47,536 nucleotides of DNA. Source: an uncultured beta proteobacterium. Its GTDB lineage: Bacteria > Pseudomonadota > Gammaproteobacteria > Burkholderiales > Burkholderiaceae_B. The position numbers and the translations under genes were made by a program. The stretch is from the NCBI GenBank assembly GCA_903865015.1, contig CAIPID010000343.1:1-47536 (forward strand), read 5' to 3'. Shown in pieces: positions 16,760 through 27,153 of the stretch. Below the pieces are notes generated by a model. It made no database searches and was not told where the DNA came from. It worked only from the letters and a program-made list of their open reading frames with translations. Every line of letters starts with the position of its first letter. Positions within the stretch are counted from its first letter, which is position 1.

Positions 16760-19700
16760 TTAAACAAGTACGCGCTCTATTCCGCCACTATTGGCTTTAG
16801 CAACGTACTCTTCGAGCCAGTTTTCGCCCAGGATATGACGTGCCATCTCAACCACGATGTAATCTGCTTTCGCACCAATGTCACCCTCGAAGCGTGACAA
16901 GCCTTGCAAACAGGACGGGCAAGACGTCAGCATTTTGACTTCACCAGTGTATCCATCGGCCCTGAGTGCGGCATTATTTTTGTCGAGCTCTTCGTCTTTG
17001 CGGAAACGAATCTGGGTCGAAATATCAGGTCGCGTCACGGCCAGAGTGCCGGACTCGCCGCAGCAACGATCGGTCTTGATGGTCGCATCGCCCACCAGCG
17101 CACGGACCGTTTTCATCGGGTCCTGCAGTTTCATGGGTGTATGGCAGGGGTCGTGATACATGTAACGCACGCCGCCAACGCCCTCCAGCGCGATGCCTTT
17201 TTCAAGCAGGTACTCGTGAATATCGATCAGGCGGCATCCAGGGAAGATTTTATCAAATTCATACCCGGCCAACTGGTCATAACAAGTACCGCAACTGACC
17301 ACCACCGTCTTGATATCCAGATAGTTAAGGGTATTAGCCACACGGTGAAACAGCACCCGGTTGTCAGTAATGGTTTGCTCGGCTTTTTCTGTCATACCAT
17401 TGGCGCGCTGAGGGTAACCACAACACAAAGCACCAGGCGGCAAGACGGTCTGCACGCCGGCATGCCAGAGCATCGCTTGCGTAGCCAAACCGACCTGAGA
17501 GAACAATCGCTCTGAACCGCAACCAGGGAAATAAAATACGGCTTCTGTCTCGGCCGATGTCTGTGGGTTGCGAATGATCGGCACATAGTCCGCGTCTTCG
17601 ATATCGAGTAACTTGCGGGCAGTCTGCTTAGGCAATCCGCCAGGCATTTTTTTGTTGATGAAATGGATGACCTGCTCACGCAGAGGTGGCTTACCCACGG
17701 TCGCGGGTGGCGCTTCGGTTTGCTTGCGCGCGAATTTAGACAAAAAGTCATGCGCCACACGTTGCAGTTTGTAGCCAACGCCAATCATGGCCTTGCGCGT
17801 TGCGTTAATCGTCGCAGGATCTTTGGCATTTAAAAAGAACATCGCAGCCGTCGTACCTGGATTGAAAGACTTATGCCCCATGCGACGCAAGAGCGCGCGC
17901 ATATTCATCGAAACATCGCCAAAATCAATATCGACCGGACAGGGGTTGTAGCACTTGTGGCAGACCGTGCAATGGTCGGCAACATCTTCGAATTCTTCCC
18001 AGTGCTTGAGACTGATGCCGCGACGGGTTTGCTCTTCGTAGAGGAAGGCCTCAATCAGCAACGAAGTCGCGAGAATTTTGTTGCGAGGCGAATAAAGCAG
18101 GTTGGCGCGCGGCACATGGGTTGCGCACACGGGTTTGCATTTACCGCAGCGCAGGCAATCTTTAATTGAATTGCTGATCGCGCCGATATCGCTTTGCTGC
18201 ATGATGATGGACTCGTGCCCCATCAAGCCAAAACTCGGTGTCCAGGCGTGACGCAAATCGGCGCCAGGCATGAGTTTACCTGCGTTGAAATGATCATTCG
18301 GATCGATTTCACGTTTGTATTGCTGGAACGGTGCGAGCTCGGCCTCGGTCATGAACTCGTACTTGGTCAACCCAATACCATGTTCACCAGAGATCACGCC
18401 ATCGAGATCGCGCGCGATTTGCATGATGCGCTCAACCGCCTCGTTAGCCTCCTGCAGCATTTCGTAATCGTCTGAATTAACCGGGATATTGGTGTGTACG
18501 TTGCCATCGCCCGCATGCATATGCAGCGCGACGAACACCCGACTTTTCAGTACGCGGTCATGGATCGCCTGCAACTCCGTCAAAACGGGAGCAAAATCCG
18601 TGCCGCCAAACAGTCCGATCAACTCGGCTTTGACTTCTGCTCTCCACGAAATACGCAGCGTACGATCCTGCACAACATCAAACAACCTCGACTCGGGTTG
18701 CGTAAGCAGACGTGCAGTCAGGTCCAGGGTGAGTGCGTCAAGTCCCAAACCAGCCAAAGCGGGCATAGCTTGCGCTAAAGGCAAATCGAGTTGGTCGAGC
18801 ACCCACTGCCAACGCACGCGCACCTGTTCAATCACAACAATTGCCTGCCGACGCTTTTCGTCGAGGGCTTCTTCGATGGAGACGCCTTCTTCGGTGGATC
18901 GGTCAAGTTTGGCGATCGTGAGCGTACCCGACCCGGCCAGCATCGCCTGCAATGCATCGAGCAGCTTCAGTTTATTGCGTGTCGACAACTCGATATTGAT
19001 CCGTTCGATCTCATCGGTGTACTCACCCATACGACCGAGCGGGATCACAACGTCTTCGTTAATTTTGAAGGCGTTGGTGTGACGCGCGATCGCCGCAGTG
19101 CGCGAGCGGTCAAGCCAGAATTTTTTGCGTGCCTCAGCACTGACTGCAATAAACCCCTCGCCATGACGGGTATTGGAGAGACGCACGACCTCGCTGGTCG
19201 CCGCAGCCACGGCTGCGTCATCGTCCCCAACAATATCGCCGATCAAAACCATCTTGGGCAACACGCCACGCTTGCTCTTGGTGGAATAACCCACCGCACG
19301 CAGGTAGCGCTCGTCCAGGTGTTCAAGCCCTGCGAGCAAAGCGCCACGCGCGCGGCCCCCCGTATCCAGATAATTGATGATCTCAACGATCGAAGGGATT
19401 GCCTCACGCGCCTGGCCAAAAAACTCCAGACATACGGTGCGGGTATGGGTAGGCATGCGGTGCAGCACCCATCGCGCTGCCGTGATCAGGCCATCACAGC
19501 CTTCTTTCTGTACACCAGGCAAACCCGCCAGGAACTTGTCAGTTACATCCTTGCCCAGACCGACCTTACGGAAATGAGATCCGGCGATTTCGATCATTTT
19601 GCTGCGCAGTGGACGCTCGCCCGCAGGGAAAGCACCATCAGACCACTGCAACTCAAAGCGCACCATGGCCGCATCGTGAATTTTGCCCAGGTTGTGATCC

Positions 19701-20704
19701 AAACGCGTAACGTCCAGCCAATTGCCATCGGGATCGACCATGCGCCACCAGGCGAGGTTGTCCAACGCAGTCCCCCAAAGCACGGCCTTTTTACCGCCGG
19801 CATTCATGGCGACGTTACCCCCTACGCAGGAGGCCTCAGCGGACGTCGGATCCACCGCGAACACCAGGCCTGCGTGTTCTGCTGCCTCCGAGACACGCTT
19901 GGTCACCACGCCGGCGCCTGCGCGAACCGTCGAAACCGGGGTTGCGACACCGGGCATTGGCCCTGTCTCAACAGGTCCTAACGTATCTAGTTTTTCGGTG
20001 TTGATGACGACAGATTTCCAGGTGAGTGGAATCGCACCGCCCGTATAGCCCGTGCCACCACCACGAGGAACAATCGTCAGGCCGAGCTCGATGCAGCCGC
20101 GCACCAGCATAGCGATTTCTTGTTCGGTGTCAGGCGTCAGGACTACAAACGGATATTCGACTCGCCAATCGGTTGCATCGGTTACGTGCGACGCGCGCGA
20201 CAAGCCATCAAATTTGATATTGTCATGCGCAGTCAGCTTGCCGAGTACTTTCTTGACCTGCCGGCGCAGGCGAGCAGTCTGCTCAAAGCTTTGCTCAAAA
20301 CTATGGATCGCCGAATAGGCGCGCTCAAGCAGGCTCGCTACTTTTTCGTCGCGCTCCACATCATCCGACACGCGGCGCTTGTGCACCTCGCCCAGACGGT
20401 GCTGCAGCGCCTCGATCAACAACTTGCGCCGCTTGGGGTTGTCCAGCAAATCGTCTTGCAAATAAGGATTGCGGCGCACGACCCAGATATCGCCCAGGAC
20501 CTCATAGAGCATGCGCGCAGAACGGCCAGTCCGGCGCTCGCCACGCAAGTCTGACAACAACGTCCAGGCATCATCACCCAGTAAACGACACACGACCTCA
20601 CGGTCGGAAAACGACGTGTAGTTGTAAGGGATCTCACGCAGCCGGGACTGTGGATCGGCAGGCGGCATGGAGTTTAAAAGATGGCTGGCAAACGGGGCGT
20701 TCAT
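16760..20704 (-). CDS. Giant FAD-linked 2-hydroxyacid dehydrogenase fused to 4Fe-4S and CCG domains (DUF3683 type)
   Basis: 1314 residues from ATG 20704; a TTG at 20737 would add eleven. Domains in order: an N-terminal DUF3683-like region (about 20-150); an FAD-binding PCMH-type domain (about 175-360) with [13 protein letters not shown]; an FAD-oxidase C-terminal domain ending around 810, with [12 protein letters not shown] and SGEHGIGL; two 4Fe-4S clusters, [11 protein letters not shown] (850-860) and [11 protein letters not shown] (912-922); then two cysteine-rich CCG domains (GALCCGYP near 1096, DRCCGESG near 1215). It thus combines GlcD/Dld-like and GlcF-like parts in one chain. The likely substrate is D-lactate or another D-2-hydroxyacid, with electrons passed to quinone (inference). 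Confidence 0.88.
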   Translation of the reverse strand: MNAPFASHLLNSMPPADPQSRLREIPYNYTSFSDREVVCRLLGDDAWTLLSDLRGERRTGRSARMLYEVLGDIWVVRRNPYLQDDLLDNPKRRKLLIEALQHRLGEVHKRRVSDDVERDEKVASLLERAYSAIHSFEQSFEQTARLRRQVKKVLGKLTAHDNIKFDGLSRASHVTDATDWRVEYPFVVLTPDTEQEIAMLVRGCIELGLTIVPRGGGTGYTGGAIPLTWKSVVINTEKLDTLGPVETGPMPGVATPVSTVRAGAGVVTKRVSEAAEHAGLVFAVDPTSAEASCVGGNVAMNAGGKKAVLWGTALDNLAWWRMVDPDGNWLDVTRLDHNLGKIHDAAMVRFELQWSDGAFPAGERPLRSKMIEIAGSHFRKVGLGKDVTDKFLAGLPGVQKEGCDGLITAARWVLHRMPTHTRTVCLEFFGQAREAIPSIVEIINYLDTGGRARGALLAGLEHLDERYLRAVGYSTKSKRGVLPKMVLIGDIVGDDDAAVAAATSEVVRLSNTRHGEGFIAVSAEARKKFWLDRSRTAAIARHTNAFKINEDVVIPLGRMGEYTDEIERINIELSTRNKLKLLDALQAMLAGSGTLTIAKLDRSTEEGVSIEEALDEKRRQAIVVIEQVRVRWQWVLDQLDLPLAQAMPALAGLGLDALTLDLTARLLTQPESRLFDVVQDRTLRISWRAEVKAELIGLFGGTDFAPVLTELQAIHDRVLKSRVFVALHMHAGDGNVHTNIPVNSDDYEMLQEANEAVERIMQIARDLDGVISGEHGIGLTKYEFMTEAELAPFQQYKREIDPNDHFNAGKLMPGADLRHAWTPSFGLMGHESIIMQQSDIGAISNSIKDCLRCGKCKPVCATHVPRANLLYSPRNKILATSLLIEAFLYEEQTRRGISLKHWEEFEDVADHCTVCHKCYNPCPVDIDFGDVSMNMRALLRRMGHKSFNPGTTAAMFFLNAKDPATINATRKAMIGVGYKLQRVAHDFLSKFARKQTEAPPATVGKPPLREQVIHFINKKMPGGLPKQTARKLLDIEDADYVPIIRNPQTSAETEAVFYFPGCGSERLFSQVGLATQAMLWHAGVQTVLPPGALCCGYPQRANGMTEKAEQTITDNRVLFHRVANTLNYLDIKTVVVSCGTCYDQLAGYEFDKIFPGCRLIDIHEYLLEKGIALEGVGGVRYMYHDPCHTPMKLQDPMKTVRALVGDATIKTDRCCGESGTLAVTRPDISTQIRFRKDEELDKNNAALRADGYTGEVKMLTSCPSCLQGLSRFEGDIGAKADYIVVEMARHILGENWLEEYVAKANSGGIERVLV

Positions 20705-20775
20705 AGGCGTAATCAGAGAGGGGTTGCCCTGGACCAATCATTTTAAGCCATCAGGAGATTCACCTAGTAATAACC

Positions 20776-20798
20776 CTATCGCTTTCAGGAAACGATAG
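20776..20798 (-). terminator. Weak hairpin after the YqaA-family gene
   Basis: CTATCG (20776-20781) pairs with CGATAG (20793-20798). The inner TTTC/GAAA pairing extends the stem with one bulged base. On the minus strand it lies 20 bases past the YqaA-type gene stop, but no long T-run follows, so termination may be inefficient. Confidence 0.4.
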
Positions 20799-20817
20799 AA
20801 AGAGGGCGGTAGCCGTT

Positions 20818-21327
20818 TCAGACAAAAAAATGTAATAGCACCCCGCAAATCACGGCATAACGGGCAAATTTACCTATGCCGATATAAATCAGGCACGGAC
20901 CGAAAGGCAGACGCATCCAGCCCGCTACACCGCAAAGCGGGTCACCCACCAAAGGAAGCCAGGAAAACAACAACACAGGTGCGCCAAAGCGATGCGCAAG
21001 TGCCTGCGCCCGCAGCTGCCAGCGTCCGGCCTGATGGGCAGGTCCCGTGCTGGGTGGGGCTTGTTGCTCAGCCGTATCTCGCGTGGCTCTGCCGGCCAGC
21101 GCACGATGCGCTCCCAAGCCCATCCAGTAAGTGATCACGCCACCCAGCGTATTGCCAAGCGTCGCAATACCGATAGCCGGCCACACCCCAGACGGAGTCA
21201 GTGCCACATAGGCGAGCAAGGCAGGCTCAGAGCCAAGCGGCAACAAAGTTGAAGCCAGCAGACTGATCAAAAAGATGGCCCCCAGCCCGACTTCTGGCAA
21301 GCTCAGCCCGCTGAGTAACGACTGCAT
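20818..21327 (-). CDS. YqaA/DedA-like SNARE-associated inner membrane protein
   Basis: A 169-residue integral membrane protein. It has hydrophobic segments near residues 12-35, 42-68 and two at the C-terminus. The motif STLLPLGSEPALLAYVA and the glycine-rich TLGNTLGGVITYWMG match the YqaA branch of the VTT/DedA superfamily; WLPLVGDPLCGVAGWMRLP is also typical. DedA-superfamily proteins act in lipid flipping and membrane homeostasis, but the YqaA role is not settled. ATG 21327 has a GGA eight bases upstream; the TTG at 21372 is less likely. Confidence 0.85.
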   Translation of the reverse strand: MQSLLSGLSLPEVGLGAIFLISLLASTLLPLGSEPALLAYVALTPSGVWPAIGIATLGNTLGGVITYWMGLGAHRALAGRATRDTAEQQAPPSTGPAHQAGRWQLRAQALAHRFGAPVLLFSWLPLVGDPLCGVAGWMRLPFGPCLIYIGIGKFARYAVICGVLLHFFV

Positions 21328-21478
21328 AAAGTATTCCAGAATGCGCCCCCTTTGTATAAAAATTGTCAGCAAAATATGTGGTTGAAAACCGCCTGGGCCA
21401 CGCTTTCCATTAGAGTGATTGCTGCATGGGATAATGTCACATCAGGCCATAAGCCGATGCCCCACCCTCAGGAAGATC

Positions 21479-22987
21479 ATGTCCACAGATTATCTCAAGC
21501 GTATTCTGACCTCGAAAGTGTATGACGTCGCGGTCGAAACGCCTCTTGAACTCGCCCCCCAGCTATCAGCACGCACCGGCAACCGCATGCTGCTCAAGCG
21601 GGAGGATACGCAACCGGTATTCAGTTTCAAGTTGCGTGGCGCCTATAACAAAATGGCGCATTTGCCCCCTGCGGCTCTGGCGCGAGGGGTGATTGCAGCC
21701 TCCGCAGGCAACCACGCCCAAGGTGTCGCCCTGTCGGCGAAACGACTCGGCTGCAAAGCTGTCATCGTCATGCCAACCACCACGCCTGGCGTCAAAGTCG
21801 ATGCTGTGCGCGCGCTGGGTGGCCAAGTAGTCCTGCATGGCGAAAGCTACAACGACGCCTACGAACACGCGCTGACGCTCGAGAAAAAAAACCACATGAC
21901 CTTTGTCCATCCCTTTGACGATCCCGACGTGATTGCGGGGCAAGGGACAATCGGCATGGAAATTTTGCGTCAGCACCCTGGCCCGATTGACGCTATTTTT
22001 GTTGCAATCGGTGGTGGTGGTCTCATCAGCGGCATCGCGGCGTATGTCAAACAGCTGCGTCCCGAAATCAAAATCATCGGCGTTCAAACCGTCGACTCTG
22101 ACGCCATGGTTCGCAGCATCAAAGCGGGGCGCCGCGTACATCTGACCGACGTTGGCTTGTTTTCGGACGGCACCGCTGTCAAGCAGGTCGGGGTTGAAAC
22201 GTTCAGGTTGGCACGCGAGTATGTGGACGATTACGTGCTGGTCGATACTGACGCAATCTGTGCGGCACTCAAGGATGTTTTTCAGGATACCCGCAGCGTA
22301 CTGGAGCCCGCCGGTGCGCTGGCACTGGCCGGCGCCAAGCAATACGCAATCGATCACAAGTTTAAAAACAAAACGCTGGTGTCAATTGCCTGCGGCGCGA
22401 ATATGAATTTTGACCGGCTGCGATTTGTTGCTGAGCGCGCCGAGGTCGGTGAGTCACGCGAGGCTGTTTTTGCCGTGACGCTGCCCGAGCAACGCGGTAG
22501 TTTCCGTAGTTTTTGCGAATTAGTCGGCAACCGGAATGTGACCGAATTCAACTACCGGATTTCAGACTCAAGCCTCGCACATGTTTTTGTCGGCGTGCAA
22601 GTACAAAGTCCGACCGAGGCCGACAAAATCGCAGCGACTTTCCGTAAAAATGGTTTTGCCACGCTGGACCTCAGTCACGACGAAATGGCCAAAACCCACT
22701 TGCGTCATATGGTGGGTGGCCGCTCAAGCATGGCGGATAATGAATTGCTGTACCGCTTTGAATTCCCCGAGCGGCCCGGTGCACTGATGCGGTTTTTGAA
22801 CTCCATGAAACCAGACTGGAACATCAGCCTCTTTCACTACCGTAATCAAGGTGCGGATTACGGACAGATCTTGATTGGCATTCAGGTCCCGGCGGGCAAC
22901 AAAAAAGCATTTAAGGCATTTTTGGACGAGGTCGGTTATCCACACTGGAACGAGAGTGAGAATCCGGCGTACAAACTTTTCCTCTGA
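21479..22987 (+). CDS. ilvA: Biosynthetic threonine ammonia-lyase IlvA
   Basis: PLP enzyme converting L-threonine to 2-oxobutyrate, the first step of isoleucine synthesis. It has 502 residues from ATG 21479, with AGGA five bases upstream. The PLP lysine is K51 in SFKLRGAYNKM, ASAGNHAQGVALSA binds substrate and GGGGLISG holds the cofactor phosphate. Two C-terminal ACT-like regulatory domains follow (about 330-410 and 425-500; ELLYRFEFPERPGAL and LFHYRNQG), so this is the feedback-regulated long form, not the short catabolic TdcB. It is a single gene, divergent from the YqaA-type gene. Confidence 0.95.
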   Translation: MSTDYLKRILTSKVYDVAVETPLELAPQLSARTGNRMLLKREDTQPVFSFKLRGAYNKMAHLPPAALARGVIAASAGNHAQGVALSAKRLGCKAVIVMPTTTPGVKVDAVRALGGQVVLHGESYNDAYEHALTLEKKNHMTFVHPFDDPDVIAGQGTIGMEILRQHPGPIDAIFVAIGGGGLISGIAAYVKQLRPEIKIIGVQTVDSDAMVRSIKAGRRVHLTDVGLFSDGTAVKQVGVETFRLAREYVDDYVLVDTDAICAALKDVFQDTRSVLEPAGALALAGAKQYAIDHKFKNKTLVSIACGANMNFDRLRFVAERAEVGESREAVFAVTLPEQRGSFRSFCELVGNRNVTEFNYRISDSSLAHVFVGVQVQSPTEADKIAATFRKNGFATLDLSHDEMAKTHLRHMVGGRSSMADNELLYRFEFPERPGALMRFLNSMKPDWNISLFHYRNQGADYGQILIGIQVPAGNKKAFKAFLDEVGYPHWNESENPAYKLFL

Positions 22988-23005
22988 GCCTGTCACGCGA
23001 CAACA

Positions 23006-23030
23006 CGACTGACCCAATTAGGGTCAGTCG
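23006..23030. terminator. Perfect 10-bp inverted repeat between ilvA and apt
   Basis: CGACTGACCC (23006-23015) and GGGTCAGTCG (23021-23030) form a perfect stem with a 5-base loop. It lies between the convergent ilvA and apt genes and includes the apt stop codon (23024-23026). Neither side has a strong T-run, so it may act as a modest bidirectional terminator or 3'-end stabiliser. Confidence 0.6.
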
Positions 23031-23596
23031 CCTTCAAATTGGCACAAGCTAAAAAAGGGCGTCTCAGTTTGAGCGATCAGCTTTGAGCCACCCAGATCTG
23101 GCAAGTCGATAATTGACAGCGCCTCTACGACATTGCCCCCGAGCTGCTGTAACAGCTTGATCGCGGCGATCATCGTGCCGCCCGTAGCCACCAGGTCATC
23201 GACCAACAGAACGCGCTGGCCTGGCTTGACCGCGTCAATATGCAACTCAACCTCGTCATTCCCATATTCGAGTGCGTAAGCCTGACCAACGGTCTTAAAG
23301 GGAAGCTTGCCTTTCTTGCGGACAGGTACAAAACCAACATTTAAGGCATAAGCAAGCGCACTGCCTAAAATAAATCCGCGAGCATCGATCCCCACCACCA
23401 CATCGATACGCCGACGCATATGGCGATAAACCATCAAATCAATCAACGACCGGAATGCGACCGGATGCTGAAGCAAGGGAGTAATGTCGCGGAACATCAC
23501 ACCAGGCTTTGGCCAGTCAGGTACGGTCCGAATCAGACGACGAACAGCCTCAAGAGCCTGCTGATCTGGGGCGGAAACATCCGGCAGATTGTTCAT
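23024..23596 (-). CDS. apt: Adenine phosphoribosyltransferase
   Basis: Salvages adenine to AMP using PRPP. The 190 residues show the Apt pattern: [15 protein letters not shown] at 31-45, [22 protein letters not shown] for the flexible loop, and the PRPP-binding motif [14 protein letters not shown] near residue 128. The start ATG 23596 overlaps the purT stop by four bases, coupling purine salvage to a de novo purine gene. An inverted repeat covers its stop codon. Confidence 0.95.
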   Translation of the reverse strand: MNNLPDVSAPDQQALEAVRRLIRTVPDWPKPGVMFRDITPLLQHPVAFRSLIDLMVYRHMRRRIDVVVGIDARGFILGSALAYALNVGFVPVRKKGKLPFKTVGQAYALEYGNDEVELHIDAVKPGQRVLLVDDLVATGGTMIAAIKLLQQLGGNVVEALSIIDLPDLGGSKLIAQTETPFFSLCQFEGD

Positions 23597-24813
23597 TTGA
23601 CACGCACCGCAGACGATACGCGCTTGGCTTTTGCACGCGCGGCATCAACTGACTCAGCGGTCGCCAGACCTACCCCCATGCGGCGTTTTTTAAACGACTC
23701 GGGCTTGCCAAACAAACGGATATCGGTGCCTGGTTCGGATAGCGCCTGTGCGACGCCTTCAAATACGACACCGCGGGCGTCTAAACCGCCATAAATCACA
23801 CTACTCGCGGCAGGAGCACGCAATGCGGTATCAACCGGCAACCCAAGCAAGGCACGGGCATGTAACTCAAACTCATTTTGGACCTGTGAAATCAGCGTCA
23901 CCAACCCCGTATCATGCGGACGCGGACTGACCTCGGAGAACCAAACCTCGTCGCCTGCAACAAATAACTCCACACCAAAAATCCCCTGCCCGCCTAAGCT
24001 GGTCGTCACCTCGAGCGCAATCTGTTTCGCGCGTGCTAACGCATTCGCGGTCATCGGCTGAGGCTGCCAGCTTTCGACATAATCCCCATCTACCTGCAAA
24101 TGACCGATCGGCTCACAGAATTTGGTTTCAATCGTGCCATCGCCTGCGCGCGCACGTACCGTCAATAAGGTAATTTCGTACTCAAAATTGATGAAACCCT
24201 CAACAATCACGCGATCGGCACCGACCCGTCCGCCCTGCTTGGCAATCGCCCAGGCGTTCGCGACATCGGCATGACTACGTAATACGGACTGTCCTTTACC
24301 CGAGGAGGACATGACGGGCTTGACCAGACAGGGAAAGCCGATTTCTTTGGTAGCCTGCTCAAGCGACTCGACTGAGTCCGCAAATCGATAGGGAGAGGTC
24401 GGCAGGCCAAGCGTCTCGGCCGCCAGGCGGCGGATGCCCTCGCGGTTCATGGTGAGCTGCGCGGCACGCGCGGTTGGAGTGACCCGCACAACACCTGCCG
24501 CTTCGAGCTCGACCAGAAGATCCGTCGCGATCGCTTCAATTTCAGGCACGATGACATGAGGACGTTCTTGTTCAATCAAAGCGCGCAAAGCCTCGCGATC
24601 GGTCATGGCAATCACGTGGCTACGGTGAGCAACCTGATGGCCCGGCGCATCCGCGTACCGGTCTACTGCGATGACCTCCACCCCAAAGCGTTGCAAGGAA
24701 ATGATGACCTCTTTGCCAAGCTCGCCAGAGCCAAGCAGCATGACACGCAGTGCCGTACCAGAAAGTGGCGTTCCGAGGGTTGGCGCGTAGGCCAAGGGTG
24801 CAGCAGCGTTCAT
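23593..24813 (-). CDS. purT: Formate-dependent phosphoribosylglycinamide formyltransferase PurT
   Basis: ATP-grasp enzyme that formylates GAR with formate and ATP in purine synthesis, an alternative to folate-dependent PurN. The 406 residues start with an alanine-rich leader, then [21 protein letters not shown] (pre-ATP-grasp Rossmann-like part). The ATP-grasp core includes [30 protein letters not shown] and the metal-binding [25 protein letters not shown] (about 290-315). These match PurT rather than PurK. It overlaps apt by four bases and is divergent from kdsD. Confidence 0.95.
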   Translation of the reverse strand: MNAAAPLAYAPTLGTPLSGTALRVMLLGSGELGKEVIISLQRFGVEVIAVDRYADAPGHQVAHRSHVIAMTDREALRALIEQERPHVIVPEIEAIATDLLVELEAAGVVRVTPTARAAQLTMNREGIRRLAAETLGLPTSPYRFADSVESLEQATKEIGFPCLVKPVMSSSGKGQSVLRSHADVANAWAIAKQGGRVGADRVIVEGFINFEYEITLLTVRARAGDGTIETKFCEPIGHLQVDGDYVESWQPQPMTANALARAKQIALEVTTSLGGQGIFGVELFVAGDEVWFSEVSPRPHDTGLVTLISQVQNEFELHARALLGLPVDTALRAPAASSVIYGGLDARGVVFEGVAQALSEPGTDIRLFGKPESFKKRRMGVGLATAESVDAARAKAKRVSSAVRVK

Positions 24814-24934
24814 AACAGAGTCCTAGTGTGATCAGTTCAGGCATACGGCGCCAAATTACCAGCGAAGAGTGCCACATGACGCCTTCACTGGCAACTCTCG
24901 CCCACCGAGGCCCTGAAGCGATTAAAATCGCCAA

Positions 24935-25924
24935 ATGTCATTAAATCAACCTAACCTTGCCGCTGCCGCGCTCACTTCAGCCCGACAAACACTTAAGCTC
25001 GAAGCACAAGCGATTCTCGAACTCCAGGAAAGGCTTGGGGACGAGTTTGGTCGCGCCGTTGCACTCATGCTCGGCTGTCAGGGACGGGTGGTCGTCTGTG
25101 GTCTTGGCAAAACCGGCCATGTGGCCCGAAAAATCGCCGCCACACTGGCCTCGACAGGTACGCCTGCTTTTTTCCTGCATGCTGCCGAGGCCGTTCACGG
25201 TGACATCGGCATGATCGGTGCGCTGGATGTGCTGATTGCGCTGTCTTATTCCGGCGCGGGCCAGGAGCTCTTGAGCATTTTGCCTGCGGCACACCGACTC
25301 GGAGTCAAGGTCATTGCAATGACAGGCAATCCTGAGTCAGAGCTTGCCCGCCTCAGTGATGTGCATCTCGACGCCAGCGTATCCCAAGAGGCCTGCCCAC
25401 TGAATCTTGCCCCGACGTCCAGCACCACCGCTGCTTTAGCACTGGGTGATGCGCTGGCCGTCGCCTGCCTGCAAGCCCGGGGCTTTGGCGCGGAGGATTT
25501 CGCGCGCTCCCATCCCGGTGGCGCGCTTGGGCGCAAGCTCCTGACACGTGTATCGGACGTTATGAAAAAAGACGCTGCGCTGCCGACAGTCAAAGAGAAT
25601 GCAACAGTATTTGAAGCACTTGAAGAAATCTCCCGCAAAGGCATGGGCATGACTGCAGTGCTGGATCAGGCCGGCTATGCAACAGGTATTTTTACCGATG
25701 GAGATCTGCGTCGCCTGATCGAACGCGTGGGCGATGTACGTGGCGTAAAGATTGCGGATGCCATGACTAAAAATCCACGCCACATCTCTGACGATGCCAT
25801 GGCTGTTGATGCGGCGCTGATCATGGACAAACACCGCCTGAATCAGATACTGGTTTCAGACGCGCAAGGCAAACTGGTAGGCGCCACCCACATGCATGAC
25901 CTGATGGCTGCAAAGGTCGTCTGA
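24935..25924 (+). CDS. kdsD: D-arabinose 5-phosphate isomerase KdsD
   Basis: Isomerises ribulose 5-phosphate to arabinose 5-phosphate, the first step of Kdo synthesis. The 329 residues contain an N-terminal SIS domain (about 35-180; GLGKTGHVARKIAATLAST, ALSYSGAGQELL, LAPTSSTTAALALGDALA) and two C-terminal CBS domains (about 205-329). This is the standard KdsD architecture. It opens a plus-strand operon with kdsC seven bases downstream and lptCAB after that. No clear Shine-Dalgarno is seen; a small hairpin GCGAT/ATCGC (24918-24931) lies just before the ATG. Confidence 0.95.
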   Translation: MSLNQPNLAAAALTSARQTLKLEAQAILELQERLGDEFGRAVALMLGCQGRVVVCGLGKTGHVARKIAATLASTGTPAFFLHAAEAVHGDIGMIGALDVLIALSYSGAGQELLSILPAAHRLGVKVIAMTGNPESELARLSDVHLDASVSQEACPLNLAPTSSTTAALALGDALAVACLQARGFGAEDFARSHPGGALGRKLLTRVSDVMKKDAALPTVKENATVFEALEEISRKGMGMTAVLDQAGYATGIFTDGDLRRLIERVGDVRGVKIADAMTKNPRHISDDAMAVDAALIMDKHRLNQILVSDAQGKLVGATHMHDLMAAKVV

Positions 25925-25931
25925 ACAACAT

Positions 25932-26531
25932 ATGAAAACAATCGACACACTTAGTCACCCGGCCGAAGCTCTCGTGCTCGCGCGTATACCTGCCACGACC
26001 CGTGTACGACTCGCAAATCTGCGCCTGATGGTGTTTGATGTAGATGGCGTATTAACCGACGGCAGCCTCTGGTATGGAGAACATGGAGAGGTCTTCAAAC
26101 GTTTTAACGTACAAGACGGGCACGGCCTGAAAATGCTCAGTACAAGCGGGATCAAAGTCGCACTCGTTACTGGACGCGAGGGGCCGATTGTTGACCGGCG
26201 CGCCGCCGAGCTGGGTCTGGGCGATGTGATGCAAAATGTACGTGACAAAGGTGCCGCGCTCGCGACCCTTGCGGCGCGCCATCATCTACAGCTCGAGCAG
26301 ATCGGTTTTATGGGAGACGACTTGATCGACTTGCCCGCCATGCAACGCGCCGGCTTTGCCGCCTCGGTACCCGAAGCACCCGCCTACATTGCTCAGGCGG
26401 CGCACTGGGTATCGGCGCGAGCAGGCGGCCATGGCGCCGCACGCGAGTGTTGCGATCTGATTCTGGCAGCGCAACAGCGCCTTGGGCAGTTTTTCCAACC
26501 CGGCCTGCTCGGGCCTGGTGTGGTGCAATAA
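25932..26531 (+). CDS. kdsC: 3-deoxy-D-manno-octulosonate 8-phosphate phosphatase KdsC
   Basis: HAD-superfamily C0 phosphatase that removes phosphate from Kdo 8-phosphate. The 199 residues include nucleophile motif I MVFDVDGVLTDG (D36, D38), KRFNVQDGHGLKML, motif II VTGREG and motif III MGDDLIDLPAM. It is placed between kdsD and lptC, so Kdo supply and LPS export are co-transcribed. The N-terminal ~25 residues before the HAD core are a short extension. Confidence 0.95.
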   Translation: MKTIDTLSHPAEALVLARIPATTRVRLANLRLMVFDVDGVLTDGSLWYGEHGEVFKRFNVQDGHGLKMLSTSGIKVALVTGREGPIVDRRAAELGLGDVMQNVRDKGAALATLAARHHLQLEQIGFMGDDLIDLPAMQRAGFAASVPEAPAYIAQAAHWVSARAGGHGAARECCDLILAAQQRLGQFFQPGLLGPGVVQ

Positions 26532-26538
26532 GGCCGGC

Positions 26539-27153
26539 ATGAAAGAAAGATTCGCCCTGATCATTTCAATTGGCATCCTGTGCATTCTGGTCATGAGCAC
26601 CTGGTGGGCGGCTGATTACGCGCAGCGCGCCGTGGATATTGACCCGCCGTCGCGTATGACCCATGAACCGGACAACTGGGCCAAACGACTCGTATTGCTT
26701 CGAACCGATCTGCAAGGCCAGGTTATCCAGAGGCTCGAGGGCGACCTGATGGAGCACTTCCCGGACGACAACTCCTACGAATTACTCAGGCCGCGCGCTT
26801 TCGTTTTGCGTCCCGAAAACCCGCTGGTTATTGCAACCTCACGGATCGCCACTATTTATGATGATGGCGATCGTATTGTGATGCGGGGGGATGCCGTGGT
26901 GTTAAGACTGGGGGACAGTGCGCGCCAGCCACTGAATTTCCGCAGCGACGCGCTCACCATGCTGGTCAAGCAAGACATCACGTACACTGACCTACCTGCG
27001 ACAGCGATTAGCGGACGATCCAGAATGAACGGTGTAGGTATGCGATATAACAACGTCTCTCAAACACTGGATGTGCTGAAATCAACCGATGTAGATATCG
27101 CAGCAAAAGATAGCCGTAACAACTCTGAACCCGCTCCAAAAGCAAAACCATGA
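26539..27153 (+). CDS. lptC: LPS export ABC transporter periplasmic component LptC
   Basis: A 204-residue bitopic protein that accepts LPS from LptB2FG and passes it to LptA. It has a single N-terminal membrane helix (about 6-24) and a periplasmic beta-jellyroll domain with family segments such as YELLRPRAFVLRPENP and DALTMLVKQDITYTDLP. ATG 26539 was chosen because it places the membrane helix at the N-terminus; an upstream in-frame start lies inside kdsC. Its stop overlaps the lptA start by four bases. Confidence 0.92.
   Translation: MKERFALIISIGILCILVMSTWWAADYAQRAVDIDPPSRMTHEPDNWAKRLVLLRTDLQGQVIQRLEGDLMEHFPDDNSYELLRPRAFVLRPENPLVIATSRIATIYDDGDRIVMRGDAVVLRLGDSARQPLNFRSDALTMLVKQDITYTDLPATAISGRSRMNGVGMRYNNVSQTLDVLKSTDVDIAAKDSRNNSEPAPKAKP

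Noticed and set aside
18791-19981. 396-codon open frame on the plus strand inside the large dehydrogenase gene
   Set aside because: It is antisense to a well-conserved coding sequence with intact cofactor motifs and its translation shows no family motif. Long antisense frames are common in GC-rich genes.
21566-22357. 263-codon minus-strand frame opposite ilvA
   Set aside because: Antisense to conserved ilvA codons, with no motif or ribosome-binding support.
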